64,000 nucleotides of DNA, from assembly GCA_947625615.1 (NCBI GenBank), contig CANQPB010000010.1, positions 1 through 64,000 on the forward strand, given 5' to 3'. Position 1 is the first letter of the stretch. Each line of letters begins with the position of its first letter. This DNA is from an uncultured Clostridia bacterium (GTDB taxonomy: Bacteria; Bacillota; Clostridia; Oscillospirales; Ruminococcaceae). A program made the translations under genes and the position numbers. A model generated the notes under the pieces. The model saw only the letters and a list, made by a program, of their open reading frames with translations, had not been told where the DNA came from and searched no databases. This document shows positions 16,385-25,134 of the stretch, piece by piece.

Positions 16385-18040
16385 ATGAAAAAGGCACTTA
16401 GGCTCGCCGCGGCGCTAACGGCTGCGGCAATAATTTTAACCTCCTGCGGGCGGGCAAAAACCGTAACCTCGGCCGACGGCAGCGTTAAGCATCTCATCAC
16501 GGCGACAAACCCCATCGTCTGGGACGACATTCCCGACGTCGACGTAATCAGGGTGGACGACGCCTACTACATGGTATCCACGACTATGTATTTCATGCCC
16601 GGCTGCCCGGTGATGCGCTCCTACGACCTCGTACACTGGGAAATCGTCTGCTACGTCTACGACATCTTGGAGGACAACGACCAGTTCAACCTTGTCGGCG
16701 ACCAGAATTCCTATTCCCGCGGGCAGTGGGCGTCGAGCATTCGCTACCACGACGGCTTCTTCTACGTTTTGTTCTGCGCGCTCGACCAGAACAAGACCTA
16801 CATCTTCAAAACCGCCGACATTGAAAGCGGCGAATGGGAGCGCACCGAATTCAACCGCGTCTTCTACGACGCCTCCCTATTCTTCGACGACGACGGCAGA
16901 GTCTACGTTGTCCAGGGGATCGGCGGCGTGACGATAACCGAGCTTCTGCCCGACTGCTCCGGCGTCATGCCGGGCGGAATAGACCAGCCCCTTCTGAACT
17001 CGGGGATAGTCGACGGCCTCGACGGCGCCGAAGGCTCGCATTTTTACAAGATAGACGGAACCTATTACCTTCTGATGATAAGCTACGCCACCGCCGAGGA
17101 GGGCGTGGCGCGTTGCGAGCTGTGCTACAGGTGCGACACCCTCACGGGAGAATATGAGGGCAAAAAGGTGCTCTGCGATTCCATGGGCTACTACGGCAAC
17201 GGCGTCGCTCAGGGCGGCATAGTCGACACCCCCGAGGGCGACTGGTACGCGCTTTTGTTCCAGGATCACGGAAGCGTGGGGCGCGTCCCCTGCTTGCAGC
17301 CCGTCGAGTGGAAGGACGGCTGGCCGATGATGGGCAAAGACGGCAAGGCCGTCCGCGAAGTTGAGGTATACTCCCCCGAGACCGAGTGGCGGGAATCCAC
17401 CTTCATGCAAAACGACGAGTTTGACGAAAGCGCCCTCTCGCTTTACTGGCAGTGGAATCACAACCCCGACAACGACAACTGGAGCCTTTCTGAGCGCAAC
17501 GGTTACCTGAGAATTCGCACCGCGAAGACCGTCAGCGACATCTTCCACGTGCGAAATACCCTCACCCACCGCACCGAGGGGCCTAAATGCTCGGCAGAGG
17601 CAAAGCTCGACTTCTCCGGCCTCAACCCCGGCGACTGCGCGGGAATCGCCGCGTTTCAGTCGCTGTGCGGCGAGGTGGGCGTTTACATCGACGCCGACGG
17701 CAAGCCGCACGCCTACTTTGCCTCGACCCAGCGCGGCAGCGAAAAATATATCCACCGCGAGGAGGAGATCTCGGGGAGCGAGATCTACCTGAGAATCAAC
17801 TACAACTTCTCCGACGTAGACGAGGACGGGAACATCACCACAAACGACACCGCCCGCTTCTTCTATTCGCTCGACGGCGAAAACTGGGAGAAGATAGGCA
17901 AGTCCTTCACGATGAACTATAACCTCGATCTCTTCACCGGCTACCGTTCGGCGCTCTACTGCTATTCGACCGAAACGGCGGGCGGCTGCGCCGACTTCGA
18001 TTGGTTCCACGTTTTAAAGGGCGAGCTGCCGGAATCTTAA
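16385..18040 (+). CDS. Glycoside hydrolase family 43 lipoprotein (beta-xylosidase/arabinofuranosidase-like)
   Basis: This 551-aa protein has a lipoprotein signal (MKKALRLAAALTAAAIILTSC, lipidated Cys about residue 21), so it is held outside the membrane. The five-bladed propeller of GH43 is recognisable from the catalytic base region IPDVDVIRVDDAYYMVS, the second Asp in DASLFFDDDGRVYVVQG, and the acid Glu in AEGSHFYKIDGTYYLL. The C-terminal ~200 residues form the beta-sandwich usual for GH43 beta-xylosidases (LYWQWNHNPDN, then FYSLDGENWEKIG). It probably removes xylose or arabinose from plant-derived oligosaccharides. It is an isolated gene, with no transporter next to it. Confidence 0.92.
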   Translation: MKKALRLAAALTAAAIILTSCGRAKTVTSADGSVKHLITATNPIVWDDIPDVDVIRVDDAYYMVSTTMYFMPGCPVMRSYDLVHWEIVCYVYDILEDNDQFNLVGDQNSYSRGQWASSIRYHDGFFYVLFCALDQNKTYIFKTADIESGEWERTEFNRVFYDASLFFDDDGRVYVVQGIGGVTITELLPDCSGVMPGGIDQPLLNSGIVDGLDGAEGSHFYKIDGTYYLLMISYATAEEGVARCELCYRCDTLTGEYEGKKVLCDSMGYYGNGVAQGGIVDTPEGDWYALLFQDHGSVGRVPCLQPVEWKDGWPMMGKDGKAVREVEVYSPETEWRESTFMQNDEFDESALSLYWQWNHNPDNDNWSLSERNGYLRIRTAKTVSDIFHVRNTLTHRTEGPKCSAEAKLDFSGLNPGDCAGIAAFQSLCGEVGVYIDADGKPHAYFASTQRGSEKYIHREEEISGSEIYLRINYNFSDVDEDGNITTNDTARFFYSLDGENWEKIGKSFTMNYNLDLFTGYRSALYCYSTETAGGCADFDWFHVLKGELPES

Positions 18041-18062
18041 TATAATCTTAATAAATGCCCCC

Positions 18063-18091
18063 TTGAAACTTAGATCCTTTGGCGGTATAAT
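18063..18091 (+). promoter_or_regulatory. Promoter of the small lipoprotein gene
   Basis: TTGAAA (18063-18068) and a consensus TATAAT (18086-18091) are separated by 17 bp, about 32 bp before the start codon. Confidence 0.85.
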
Positions 18092-18122
18092 TGTCAAAAG
18101 AAGTTTCAAAGGGGTGTTTTTT

Positions 18123-18482
18123 ATGACAAAAAGAGGCGTTTTGATTTTTGCTGCGATATTCGCCGCGCTTATGCTTGCGGGGTGCTCTTCAAAAGGCAGC
18201 GTTAAAAGCGCGGAAAAGATAATCCGCCGGCATTTCGGCTGGGCGTGGCAGGGCAGCGAGCTTATAGACCTTGAGCTTGACGTTGAGAAGACGAAATCGG
18301 CTGGAGGCGAATGGGCGGAAAAATACGGCGACGACGAGGGAATCATCTTCGTCTCGACGATAAAGACCTCGAAAAACATCGAGGGAAGCTTAAGCCCGAA
18401 CCAATATTACTCCGGCTGGGAGTGGATCCTAACAAGAAAGGAAAACGGCGGCTGGAAGCTCAGGGACTGGGGCTTCACCTGA
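18123..18482 (+). CDS. Small lipoprotein of unknown function
   Basis: This 119-aa protein has a lipoprotein signal (MTKRGVLIFAAIFAALMLAGC) with the lipid-modified Cys in LAGCSS. The remaining ~95 residues are a compact alpha/beta domain ending GGWKLRDWGFT. The Trp/Gly-rich ending (YYSGWEWILTRKENGGWKLRDWGF) resembles the final strands of small NTF2-like or DUF4829-type secreted domains, but no family is assigned. The start at 18123 is supported by AAAGGGGTG and by the lipobox; an upstream in-frame codon lies within the promoter. It has its own promoter and terminator. Confidence 0.8.
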   Translation: MTKRGVLIFAAIFAALMLAGCSSKGSVKSAEKIIRRHFGWAWQGSELIDLELDVEKTKSAGGEWAEKYGDDEGIIFVSTIKTSKNIEGSLSPNQYYSGWEWILTRKENGGWKLRDWGFT

Positions 18483-18493
18483 TTCAACATACA

Positions 18494-18534
18494 AAAGACA
18501 GACTGCGAAAAACGCAGCCTGTCTTATTTTTTAT
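18494..18534 (+). terminator. Bidirectional terminator between the lipoprotein gene and gpmI
   Basis: The stem AAGACAG(A)CTGCG / CGCAG(C)CTGTCTT has a five-A loop and is followed by ATTTTTTAT on the plus strand and TTTTGTATG on the minus strand. It serves the convergent genes ending at 18482 and 18544. Confidence 0.85.
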
Positions 18535-18543
18535 GGAATAATA

Positions 18544-20109
<1,566 letters not shown>

Positions 20110-20151
20110 ATAAAAATCTTCCTTTCAATTTTGTATGGGCGCCAAAGCATA

Positions 20152-20250
20152 TGTAAAGTATGTTCGCTTTACGTCATACCGCGGCACCGCGCCGGAAAAT
20201 AACGCATATCTGCGCAATTTCGCAGCATTGTAAAGCATATTGGCTTTACA
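20152..20250. repeat. Two related 21-bp hairpins between gpmI and tpiA
   Basis: TGTAAAG..CTTTAC at 20152-20172 and TGTAAAGC..GCTTTACA at 20229-20250 are two related short palindromes, matching at about 16 of 21 positions. The second is 4 bp after the tpiA stop codon. Neither has a T-run, so they look like RNA-processing or stability elements rather than terminators. Confidence 0.5.
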
Positions 20251-20253
20251 AAA

Positions 20254-21021
20254 TTATACGCTTGCAGCCTTGATTATCTCGCCGAAATCGGGGGCCTTTA
20301 AGGAGGCGCCGCCGATAAGTCCGCCGTCAACGTCTACCTTAGAGAGGAGCTCGGCGGCGTTCTTGGCGTTCATCGAGCCGCCGTACTGAACGGTGACGGC
20401 TTCGGCGGTCTCGGCGCCGAACATCTTTGCGATCACGCTGCGGATATAGGCGCAGGCCTCCTCGGCCTGATCGGCGGTGGCGGTCTTGCCGGTGCCTATG
20501 GCCCAGACGGGCTCGTAGGCGATGACGGTTTTGCGCATATCCTCGGCGGAAATGCCGTAGAAGTCTAACTTGCACTGCTTGCCGAGGACTTCCTCGGTGA
20601 TGCCGCACTCGCGCTCCCACAGAAGCTCGCCTATGCAGACTATCGGCTTGAGGCCGGCGGCAAGGGCGGCTTTAAGGCGCTTGTTGACGGTTTCGTCGGT
20701 CTCGGCGAAATACTGCCTGCGCTCGCTGTGGCCCAAAACGACGTATTCCACGCCGAGCTCTGTGAGCATATCGGCGGAAATTTCGCCCGTGAATGCGCCC
20801 GACTTTTCAAAGTGGCAGTTCTGTGCGCCGACGTGGATATTTGTGCCCTCGGTGGCGGCTACGGCGGTCTCGAGATTCGTGAACGGCACGCATACGACTA
20901 CTTCGCAGCCTGCGTTCTCGGCGAGGGGCTTTATAGCTTCGATGAGCTCCTTCGCCTCGGGGCGGGTCTTGTTCATCTTCCAGTTGCCGGCTATAACGGC
21001 TTTTCTAACGTTCTTGTTCAT
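20254..21021 (-). CDS. tpiA: Triose-phosphate isomerase
   Basis: This 255-aa protein has all TIM active-site signatures: NWKMNK near the N-terminus (catalytic Lys), VLGHSERRQYF (catalytic His), AYEPVWAIGTGKTA (catalytic Glu and start of loop 6), and YGGSMNAKNA/GGLIGGASL phosphate-binding loops. It interconverts dihydroxyacetone phosphate and glyceraldehyde 3-phosphate. AGGAG precedes the ATG. A 54-aa membrane protein gene ends 14 bp upstream, and pgk lies before that, so pgk, the small gene, tpiA and gpmI form one cluster. Confidence 0.97.
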   Translation of the reverse strand: MNKNVRKAVIAGNWKMNKTRPEAKELIEAIKPLAENAGCEVVVCVPFTNLETAVAATEGTNIHVGAQNCHFEKSGAFTGEISADMLTELGVEYVVLGHSERRQYFAETDETVNKRLKAALAAGLKPIVCIGELLWERECGITEEVLGKQCKLDFYGISAEDMRKTVIAYEPVWAIGTGKTATADQAEEACAYIRSVIAKMFGAETAEAVTVQYGGSMNAKNAAELLSKVDVDGGLIGGASLKAPDFGEIIKAASV

Positions 21022-21035
21022 ATAAATCTCCTATA

Positions 21036-21200
21036 TCAGTTATTGTCACCGGATACGGTATTGCCGCATCCGTTAAAGCATCCCATATACTTAGGCGAAA
21101 ACAGAAGCCCCACGGTCATTCCGACAATCGCCCCCAAAAGTAAATAAAACAGGATTTTGCCGTCGGCGCTCCGTCTGACCGCTTCAAGCTTTTTCAACAT
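21036..21200 (-). CDS. Small single-pass membrane protein (54 aa) in the glycolytic cluster
   Basis: This frame is short but well supported: ATG at 21200, GAAAGAGG ten bases upstream, stop TGA at 21036. It lies between pgk and tpiA in the same direction, in a space otherwise unexplained. The protein has a basic amphipathic start (MLKKLEAVRRSADGK), one hydrophobic helix with a glycine pattern (FYLLLGAIVGMTVGLLF, about residues 18-34), then SPKYMGCFNGCGN with two cysteines three residues apart. The helix resembles YtxH-type glycine-rich small proteins. A role in placing or regulating glycolytic enzymes is speculation. Confidence 0.7.
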   Translation of the reverse strand: MLKKLEAVRRSADGKILFYLLLGAIVGMTVGLLFSPKYMGCFNGCGNTVSGDNN

Positions 21201-21222
21201 AATATCAGACCTCTTTCAAATT

Positions 21223-21255
21223 AAGAGCAGACAGAGCTCGCCGCCCTGCCTGCTC
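21223..21255 (-). terminator. Weak terminator or processing hairpin after pgk
   Basis: On the minus strand the stem GAGCAG(G)CAG / CTG(T)CTGCTC is followed by TTAATTTG, 10 bp after the pgk stop codon. The short T-run suggests partial read-through into the small gene and tpiA. Confidence 0.4.
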
Positions 21256-21264
21256 AGCAATAAA

Positions 21265-22485
21265 TTACCTGTCTGCAATGGCGTCAACGCCGGGAAGACC
21301 CTTGCCCTCGAGGTATTCAAGGGAGGCTCCGCCGCCGGTGGAAATGTGGGTCATCTTGTCGGCAAAGCCGAGATTGATGACGGCCGCTGCGGAATCGCCG
21401 CCGCCGATAACGGTGGTTGCGTCGGTTTCGGCCATGGCCTTTGCGACTGCAAGGGTGCCGGCCGCAAGGGTGGGATTCTCAAAGACGCCCATCGGGCCGT
21501 TCCAGACGACGGTCTTGGCGTGGGAAACAGCCTCGCAGAAGAGCTTGGCGGTGGCCTCGCCGATGTCGAGACCCATCATGTCGGCGGGAATGGCCTCGAC
21601 AGAAACGGTGGAAACCTCAACGGGGGCGTCGATAGGATCGGGGAAGGAATGGGCGACGACGGTGTCGACGGGGAGAAGGATCTTCTTGCCGAGGTCGTCC
21701 GCCTTTTTAAGCATTTCGCGGCAGTAGTCGAGCTTTTCGTCGTCGACGAGCGACTTGCCTATCTCGCAGCCCTTTGCCTTGAGGAAGGTATATGCCATGC
21801 CGCCGCCGATGATGAGGTTGTCGCACTTTTCAAGCAGATTCGAGATTACGTTGAGCTTGTCGGCAACCTTGGCTCCGCCCAGAACGGCGACGAAAGGTCT
21901 CACCGGGTTTTCAACGGCGTTGCCGAGGTAGGTTATCTCCTTCTGCATGAGATATCCGACTGCGGTCTCCTTGACGAACTTGGTGACGCCGACGGTGGAA
22001 GCGTGGGCGCGGTGGGCCGAGCCGAAGGCGTCCATTACAAATACCTGGTTGTCAACAAGGGCGGCAAGCTCCTTAGAGAATTCCTCGCCGTTCTTGGTTT
22101 CGTCGTTGCCCCTGAAGCGGGTGTTCTCCAGAACGACGATCTCGCCGTCCTTCATTTCGGCGACGGCCTTCTTCGCGTTTTCGCCGACAACGGCGTCGTC
22201 CTTGGCGAAAATCACGTTGGTGCTGACGAGCTGAGCAAGCCTTTCAGCCGCGGGAGCGAGGGAGAATTTGTCCTCGGGACCGTTCTTCGGCTTGCCGAGA
22301 TGAGAGCACAGAACCACCTTTGCTCCGTCGGCGACGAGCTTGTTGATCGTCGGGAGAGCGGCGGTGATGCGGTTGTCGTTGGTGATCTTGCCGTCCTTGA
22401 GAGGCACGTTGAAATCGACGCGGACGAGAACCTTTTTGCCCTTAACCGAAAGGTCGTCTACTGATACTTTGTTTAATCCAGCCAT
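21265..22485 (-). CDS. pgk: Phosphoglycerate kinase
   Basis: This 406-aa protein has the PGK signatures [14 protein letters not shown] (substrate-binding Arg/Asp), [35 protein letters not shown] and the nucleotide-binding GGGDSAAAV near the C-terminus. It transfers phosphate from 1,3-bisphosphoglycerate to ADP. AAGGAG lies before the ATG and a good promoter is 50 bp upstream, so pgk heads the glycolytic cluster. No gapdh gene is adjacent; in many Clostridia gap precedes pgk. Confidence 0.97.
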   Translation of the reverse strand: MAGLNKVSVDDLSVKGKKVLVRVDFNVPLKDGKITNDNRITAALPTINKLVADGAKVVLCSHLGKPKNGPEDKFSLAPAAERLAQLVSTNVIFAKDDAVVGENAKKAVAEMKDGEIVVLENTRFRGNDETKNGEEFSKELAALVDNQVFVMDAFGSAHRAHASTVGVTKFVKETAVGYLMQKEITYLGNAVENPVRPFVAVLGGAKVADKLNVISNLLEKCDNLIIGGGMAYTFLKAKGCEIGKSLVDDEKLDYCREMLKKADDLGKKILLPVDTVVAHSFPDPIDAPVEVSTVSVEAIPADMMGLDIGEATAKLFCEAVSHAKTVVWNGPMGVFENPTLAAGTLAVAKAMAETDATTVIGGGDSAAAVINLGFADKMTHISTGGGASLEYLEGKGLPGVDAIADR

Positions 22486-22534
22486 AATATTTTATCTCCT
22501 TTACAATTTGATCAAGGAAAATCCTGATACGACT

Positions 22535-22563
22535 ATTATACTAAATTTCCCGCAAAATAGCAA
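22535..22563 (-). promoter_or_regulatory. Promoter of the pgk cluster
   Basis: On the minus strand TTGCTA (22563-22558) and a consensus TATAAT (22540-22535) are 17 bp apart, about 50 bp before the pgk start. Confidence 0.8.
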
Positions 22564-22673
22564 TAGTTTGCGAAAAAATTTTCACTAAATCCTGAGTAAA
22601 TCGCGCCGATTTGAAGCGTGAACCCGCTTTTCATCGGCAAAATCTGACTGATTTTCAAAATGCCGTATAAAAT

Positions 22674-23168
22674 TCAGGCCTTAAGTCCCTGTTCCGAAAC
22701 AGTTACATCTACCTCGTCGGGCGAGGGAGCCTCAAAGAAGCTCTCGAACTTTTTCAAAAGGTTTTCGTCGACGGTATACGCCTCGGTGAGGCCGGCCTCG
22801 ATATCGCGGTTGCGCTTTTCTATCCTGCGGCGCCATTCGGGCTCGGAGACGGATATATAATGCAGCTCGCAGGCCGCTCCCCTGTCGCGGTAAAATTTTC
22901 TGACCGCTTCGCGCTCTGCCCTCGTCCAGAGACCGATATCGATGACGGAGCTGATGCCACGCTCGGCGAGCTCGATAGACTTCTCGAAGAAATAGCCCTC
23001 CAACTTTTCGACGTATTCGTCGAGGATATCGCCGGGATAGGGGCCGAGGAGCAGGAGCGTAAGATCGTCGACGGAAAAATGAACCGCCGGGAGGCTTTTT
23101 GATAGTGCCGTTGCGTAGGTGGTCTTGCCGGAGCAGAGCCTGCCGCAGGTAACGATTATTCTTGCCAT
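22674..23168 (-). CDS. Small P-loop kinase (AAA_33/zeta-like ATPase)
   Basis: This 164-aa protein opens with a beta strand and Walker A motif (IIVTCGRLCSGKTTYA). It continues with HFSVDDLTLLL, where the Asp pair probably binds the phospho-acceptor and Mg2+, and SVIDIGLW as a Walker-B-like strand. Size and order match the small AAA_33 kinases related to zeta toxins, chloramphenicol phosphotransferase and polynucleotide kinases. The acceptor is unknown. The start is 4 bp after the trmL stop codon, with GGAG in the last trmL codons, so it is translationally linked to trmL. No antitoxin-like small gene is next to it. Confidence 0.8.
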   Translation of the reverse strand: MARIIVTCGRLCSGKTTYATALSKSLPAVHFSVDDLTLLLLGPYPGDILDEYVEKLEGYFFEKSIELAERGISSVIDIGLWTRAEREAVRKFYRDRGAACELHYISVSEPEWRRRIEKRNRDIEAGLTEAYTVDENLLKKFESFFEAPSPDEVDVTVSEQGLKA

Positions 23169-23172
23169 ATGG

Positions 23173-23670
23173 TCACTCCCATTCGAATTTTGTGAGCCTG
23201 CCCTCCGTCTCGAGGCCGGGGAAATTCCACTGCCGCAGGACTTCGTAGGCCGCGATGGCGACGCTGTTTGACAGGTTGAGGCTTCTTAGCGTCGGGCGCA
23301 TGGGCAGCCTAAGGCAGGAATCGGGGTTTTCATGCAAAAGATCCTCCGGAAGACCTGCGTCCTCCCGGCCGAAGACGATGTAGCAGCCGTCGGGATATAA
23401 AACCTCGGAGTAGATATTCCTCCCCTTGGTTGTAAAGTAAAAATACTTGCCGCCTCTGGTCTTCTCAAAGAAATCGGCGAGGCCGTCGTAATAGGTGACG
23501 TCGAGCTTGTCCCAGTAGTCGAGGCCGGCGCGCTTGAGATTTTTATCGGTGACTTCAAAGCCGAGCGGCCTGACAAGGTGGAGCCGTGCGCCGGTGACCG
23601 CGCAGGTGCGGGAGATGTTGCCGGTGTTCTGGGGGATCTGCGGCTCGACTAAAACTATGTTGAGGGTCAA
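23173..23670 (-). CDS. trmL: tRNA (cytidine(34)-2'-O)-methyltransferase
   Basis: This 165-aa SPOUT-fold enzyme methylates the wobble base ribose of tRNA-Leu. Family motifs are LNIVLVEPQIPQNTGNISRTC at the start, RLHLVRPLGFEV, LDYWDKLDV, IVFGREDAGLPEDLL and LRLPMRPTLRSLNLSNSVAI with the trefoil-knot SAM site. The start is taken as TTG at 23670 because GGAG lies eight bases upstream and this gives the normal N-terminus. The open frame continues 80 residues upstream through the palindromic element at 23709-23900 with nonsense low-complexity sequence. Confidence 0.93.
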   Translation of the reverse strand: MTLNIVLVEPQIPQNTGNISRTCAVTGARLHLVRPLGFEVTDKNLKRAGLDYWDKLDVTYYDGLADFFEKTRGGKYFYFTTKGRNIYSEVLYPDGCYIVFGREDAGLPEDLLHENPDSCLRLPMRPTLRSLNLSNSVAIAAYEVLRQWNFPGLETEGRLTKFEWE

Positions 23671-23708
23671 AACAATCACTCCGTATGTATAATTGCGCTC
23701 ATGGGGCG

Positions 23709-23900
23709 GGCGAAGCCCCCCCCCGAAAACCGCAAAGCGGTTTTCGGGCTCTGCGCCCCTTGGCGCCGCAGGCGCCCGCAAGCGGGCAGCTTCGCTGCCC
23801 GCTTGCGGCCCCGCCGAAGCCGCCGCGCTCCGCGCAGGGGCGGCTTCGGCGGGGAAAGGGGCGCAGGCCCCGCGGGCGAAAGCCCGCGGGGGGCTTCGCC
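23709..23900. repeat. Nested GC-rich palindromic element (tree-like fold)
   Basis: The outer stem GGCGAAGCCC (23709-23718) pairs with GGGCTTCGCC (23891-23900). Inside are hairpin 1, CCCGAAAACCGC-AAA-GCGGTTTTCGGG (23722-23748), and an inner closing stem CTGCGCCCCTT (23751-23761)/AAGGGGCGCAG (23856-23866). The inner stem encloses GGCGCC-GCA-GGCGCC (23762-23776), a 14-bp stem CGCAAGCGGGCAGC..GCTGCCCGCTTGCG (23777-23807) and a 16-bp stem (23809-23824/23839-23854). A last hairpin CCCCGCGGGC-GAAA-GCCCGCGGGG sits at 23868-23891. It lies between the pyridoxal kinase stop and the trmL start. All open frames across it are compositional. Confidence 0.8.
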
Positions 23901-23916
23901 ACGGCTGCAAATTAAA

Positions 23917-24777
23917 TCAAAGCTGCGTGTATTCGGTAAAGCTGCGCTGCTCAACGAGCATAGGCAGGCATTTTTCAAGCATAACGCCCTCACGCAGGGG
24001 CGCGCCGTAGCCGAAGGTGGTTTTTATAGCGTACTCGCAAAAGGCGGTGGCGCGGGTCATAGCGATGGGCAGGCTGTCGCCCAAAAGAAGCCCGCCGGTG
24101 AGAATGCTCGCAAAGATGTCGCCAGTGCCGGGGTAGCTTTTCGGGATCATCTCGTAGGGCACGCGCCAGAAAGCGTTGTGTTTGCTGTCAAAGCCGGCGT
24201 TGCATACGCCGCCGTCCGCCATAACCGCGCTGGTGATGACAACCGTCTTAGGGCCCTTTGCCGCAAGCTTTACGAGCATTTTTTTCAGCTCGCTGACGGT
24301 AAGAGGCGCGGCGGGGTAAGGTATCCCCAAAAGTATGGCCGCCTCGGTTACGTTCGGCGTGATGATGTCCGCCGCGGCGACAAGCTCGCTCATTCTGCGG
24401 CAGAGATCGTCGTTATACGTCCGATAGCGCTTGCCGCCGTCCCCCATCACCGGGTCTACCACCCGCAGGGCGCTTTTAAAGCTGTCCATGAATTCGAGAC
24501 AGTGGCTCACCTGCTCCTCTGAGGCCAAAAAGCCGGAATAGACGCAGTCGAAGCTTATTTCCGCGGAAATATAATGCTTAAGCGCCTCGGGAATGTAGGA
24601 GGTCATGTCCTTTAGGACGACGTCGCCGAAGCCGTTGGTATGGGTGGACAGAAGCGCTGTCGGCACCGCGCAGACCTGGATCCCCATGACCGAAAGCGTG
24701 GGAAGGATCACCGAAAGAGAACATCTTCCTACGCCGGAAAGATCGTGAATTGCGGCAACTCTTTTTTGTTCTGACAT
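23917..24777 (-). CDS. pdxY: Pyridoxal/pyridoxamine kinase
   Basis: This 286-aa ribokinase-family protein has a PdxY/PdxK-like layout: AAIHDLSGVGRCSL at the N-terminus, STHTNGFGDVV, the substrate-region segment VYSGFLAS, VVDPVMGDGGKRYRTY (metal/ATP) and YPGTGDIFASILTGGLL with the catalytic Asp in GTGD. It phosphorylates B6 vitamers in the salvage route to PLP. The ATG at 24777 is preferred because AAGGA is nine bases upstream; an in-frame ATG at 24783 is too close to that site. The leader carries a terminator-like hairpin (24823-24851). Confidence 0.9.
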   Translation of the reverse strand: MSEQKRVAAIHDLSGVGRCSLSVILPTLSVMGIQVCAVPTALLSTHTNGFGDVVLKDMTSYIPEALKHYISAEISFDCVYSGFLASEEQVSHCLEFMDSFKSALRVVDPVMGDGGKRYRTYNDDLCRRMSELVAAADIITPNVTEAAILLGIPYPAAPLTVSELKKMLVKLAAKGPKTVVITSAVMADGGVCNAGFDSKHNAFWRVPYEMIPKSYPGTGDIFASILTGGLLLGDSLPIAMTRATAFCEYAIKTTFGYGAPLREGVMLEKCLPMLVEQRSFTEYTQL

Positions 24778-24822
24778 ATCCATCAGTCCTTGAATGAAAT
24801 TTTTGAAGCCGGGGCTTCCCCC

Positions 24823-24851
24823 GAAAAAATAAAACCCGGCGATTTTCGCCG
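24823..24851 (-). promoter_or_regulatory. Terminator-like hairpin in the leader of the pyridoxal kinase gene
   Basis: On the minus strand CGGCGA-AAA-TCGCCG is followed by GGTTTTATTTTTTCGG, 46-74 bp upstream of the start codon. A second small hairpin GAAGCC..GGCTTC follows. It could be an attenuator for this gene or the end of a longer antisense transcript. Confidence 0.4.
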
Positions 24852-24923
24852 CCCAAGGGTGTATTTTCGGAAAAAACGCGCAGAATATCATCACAATATT
24901 TTGAAAGGCAGGAATGAACCGTG

Positions 24924-25097
24924 ATGAACGTATCCTCACTCTGCAAGGGCATCGCCGTCGGAATGACGGCGGGCGTGGTGACCTATGCCCTGACAAACGC
25001 CACAAAATCAGAAAAGCGCCGCTTCAAGTCGAACACCGTGAAAGCAATGCGCTCCGTCGGCTCGATGATGGACATTCTCGGCGGAATGTTCATGTAA
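24924..25097 (+). CDS. Small glycine-rich membrane-associated protein (57 aa)
   Basis: A complete short frame with ATG at 24924, AAAGGCAGGA upstream and stop TAA at 25095-25097, in a space of about 350 bp with no other gene. The sequence opens MNVSSLCKGIAVGMTAGVV, a short hydrophobic glycine-containing helix. A basic hinge (SEKRRFKSN) follows, then an amphipathic Met-rich helix ending MMDILGGMFM. This is the layout of small YtxH-like proteins common in Clostridia. Its first helix shares the pattern VGMTxG with the 54-aa protein at 21036-21200. Function is unknown. A GC hairpin follows at 25106-25125. Confidence 0.65.
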   Translation: MNVSSLCKGIAVGMTAGVVTYALTNATKSEKRRFKSNTVKAMRSVGSMMDILGGMFM

Positions 25098-25105
25098 AGC
25101 CGATC

Positions 25106-25125
25106 GCCCGCCAAAAAAGGCGGGC
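25106..25125 (+). terminator. Hairpin after the 57-aa protein gene
   Basis: GCCCGCC-AAAAAA-GGCGGGC is followed by ATACATATTTT. It lies between convergent genes. The T-rich tail is poor, so this is a moderate call. Confidence 0.45.
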
Positions 25126-25134
25126 ATACATATT

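Noticed and set aside
16877-18010. 377-codon frame antisense to the GH43 gene
   Set aside because: GH43 motifs and a lipobox support the plus strand; the reverse frame is a GC-skew by-product.
21157-22464. Open frame of 435 codons antisense to pgk
   Set aside because: It mirrors the codon-biased reverse strand of a well-supported gene and has repetitive Gly/Val/Asp-rich content, no family match and no ribosome site.
22674-23168. Toxin-antitoxin system based on the zeta-like kinase
   Set aside because: No antitoxin-sized gene precedes or follows it; the neighbours are trmL and pgk, and small P-loop kinases of this type are often metabolic.
23671-23910. An 80-residue N-terminal extension of TrmL
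   Set aside because: It is translated from the palindromic element; the TTG at 23670 with GGAG upstream yields the normal family start.
23701-24522. Frames running through the 23.7-23.9 kb palindromes
   Set aside because: The Arg/Pro/Ala-rich translations follow the base composition of nested inverted repeats, and the upper part overlaps the pyridoxal kinase gene.
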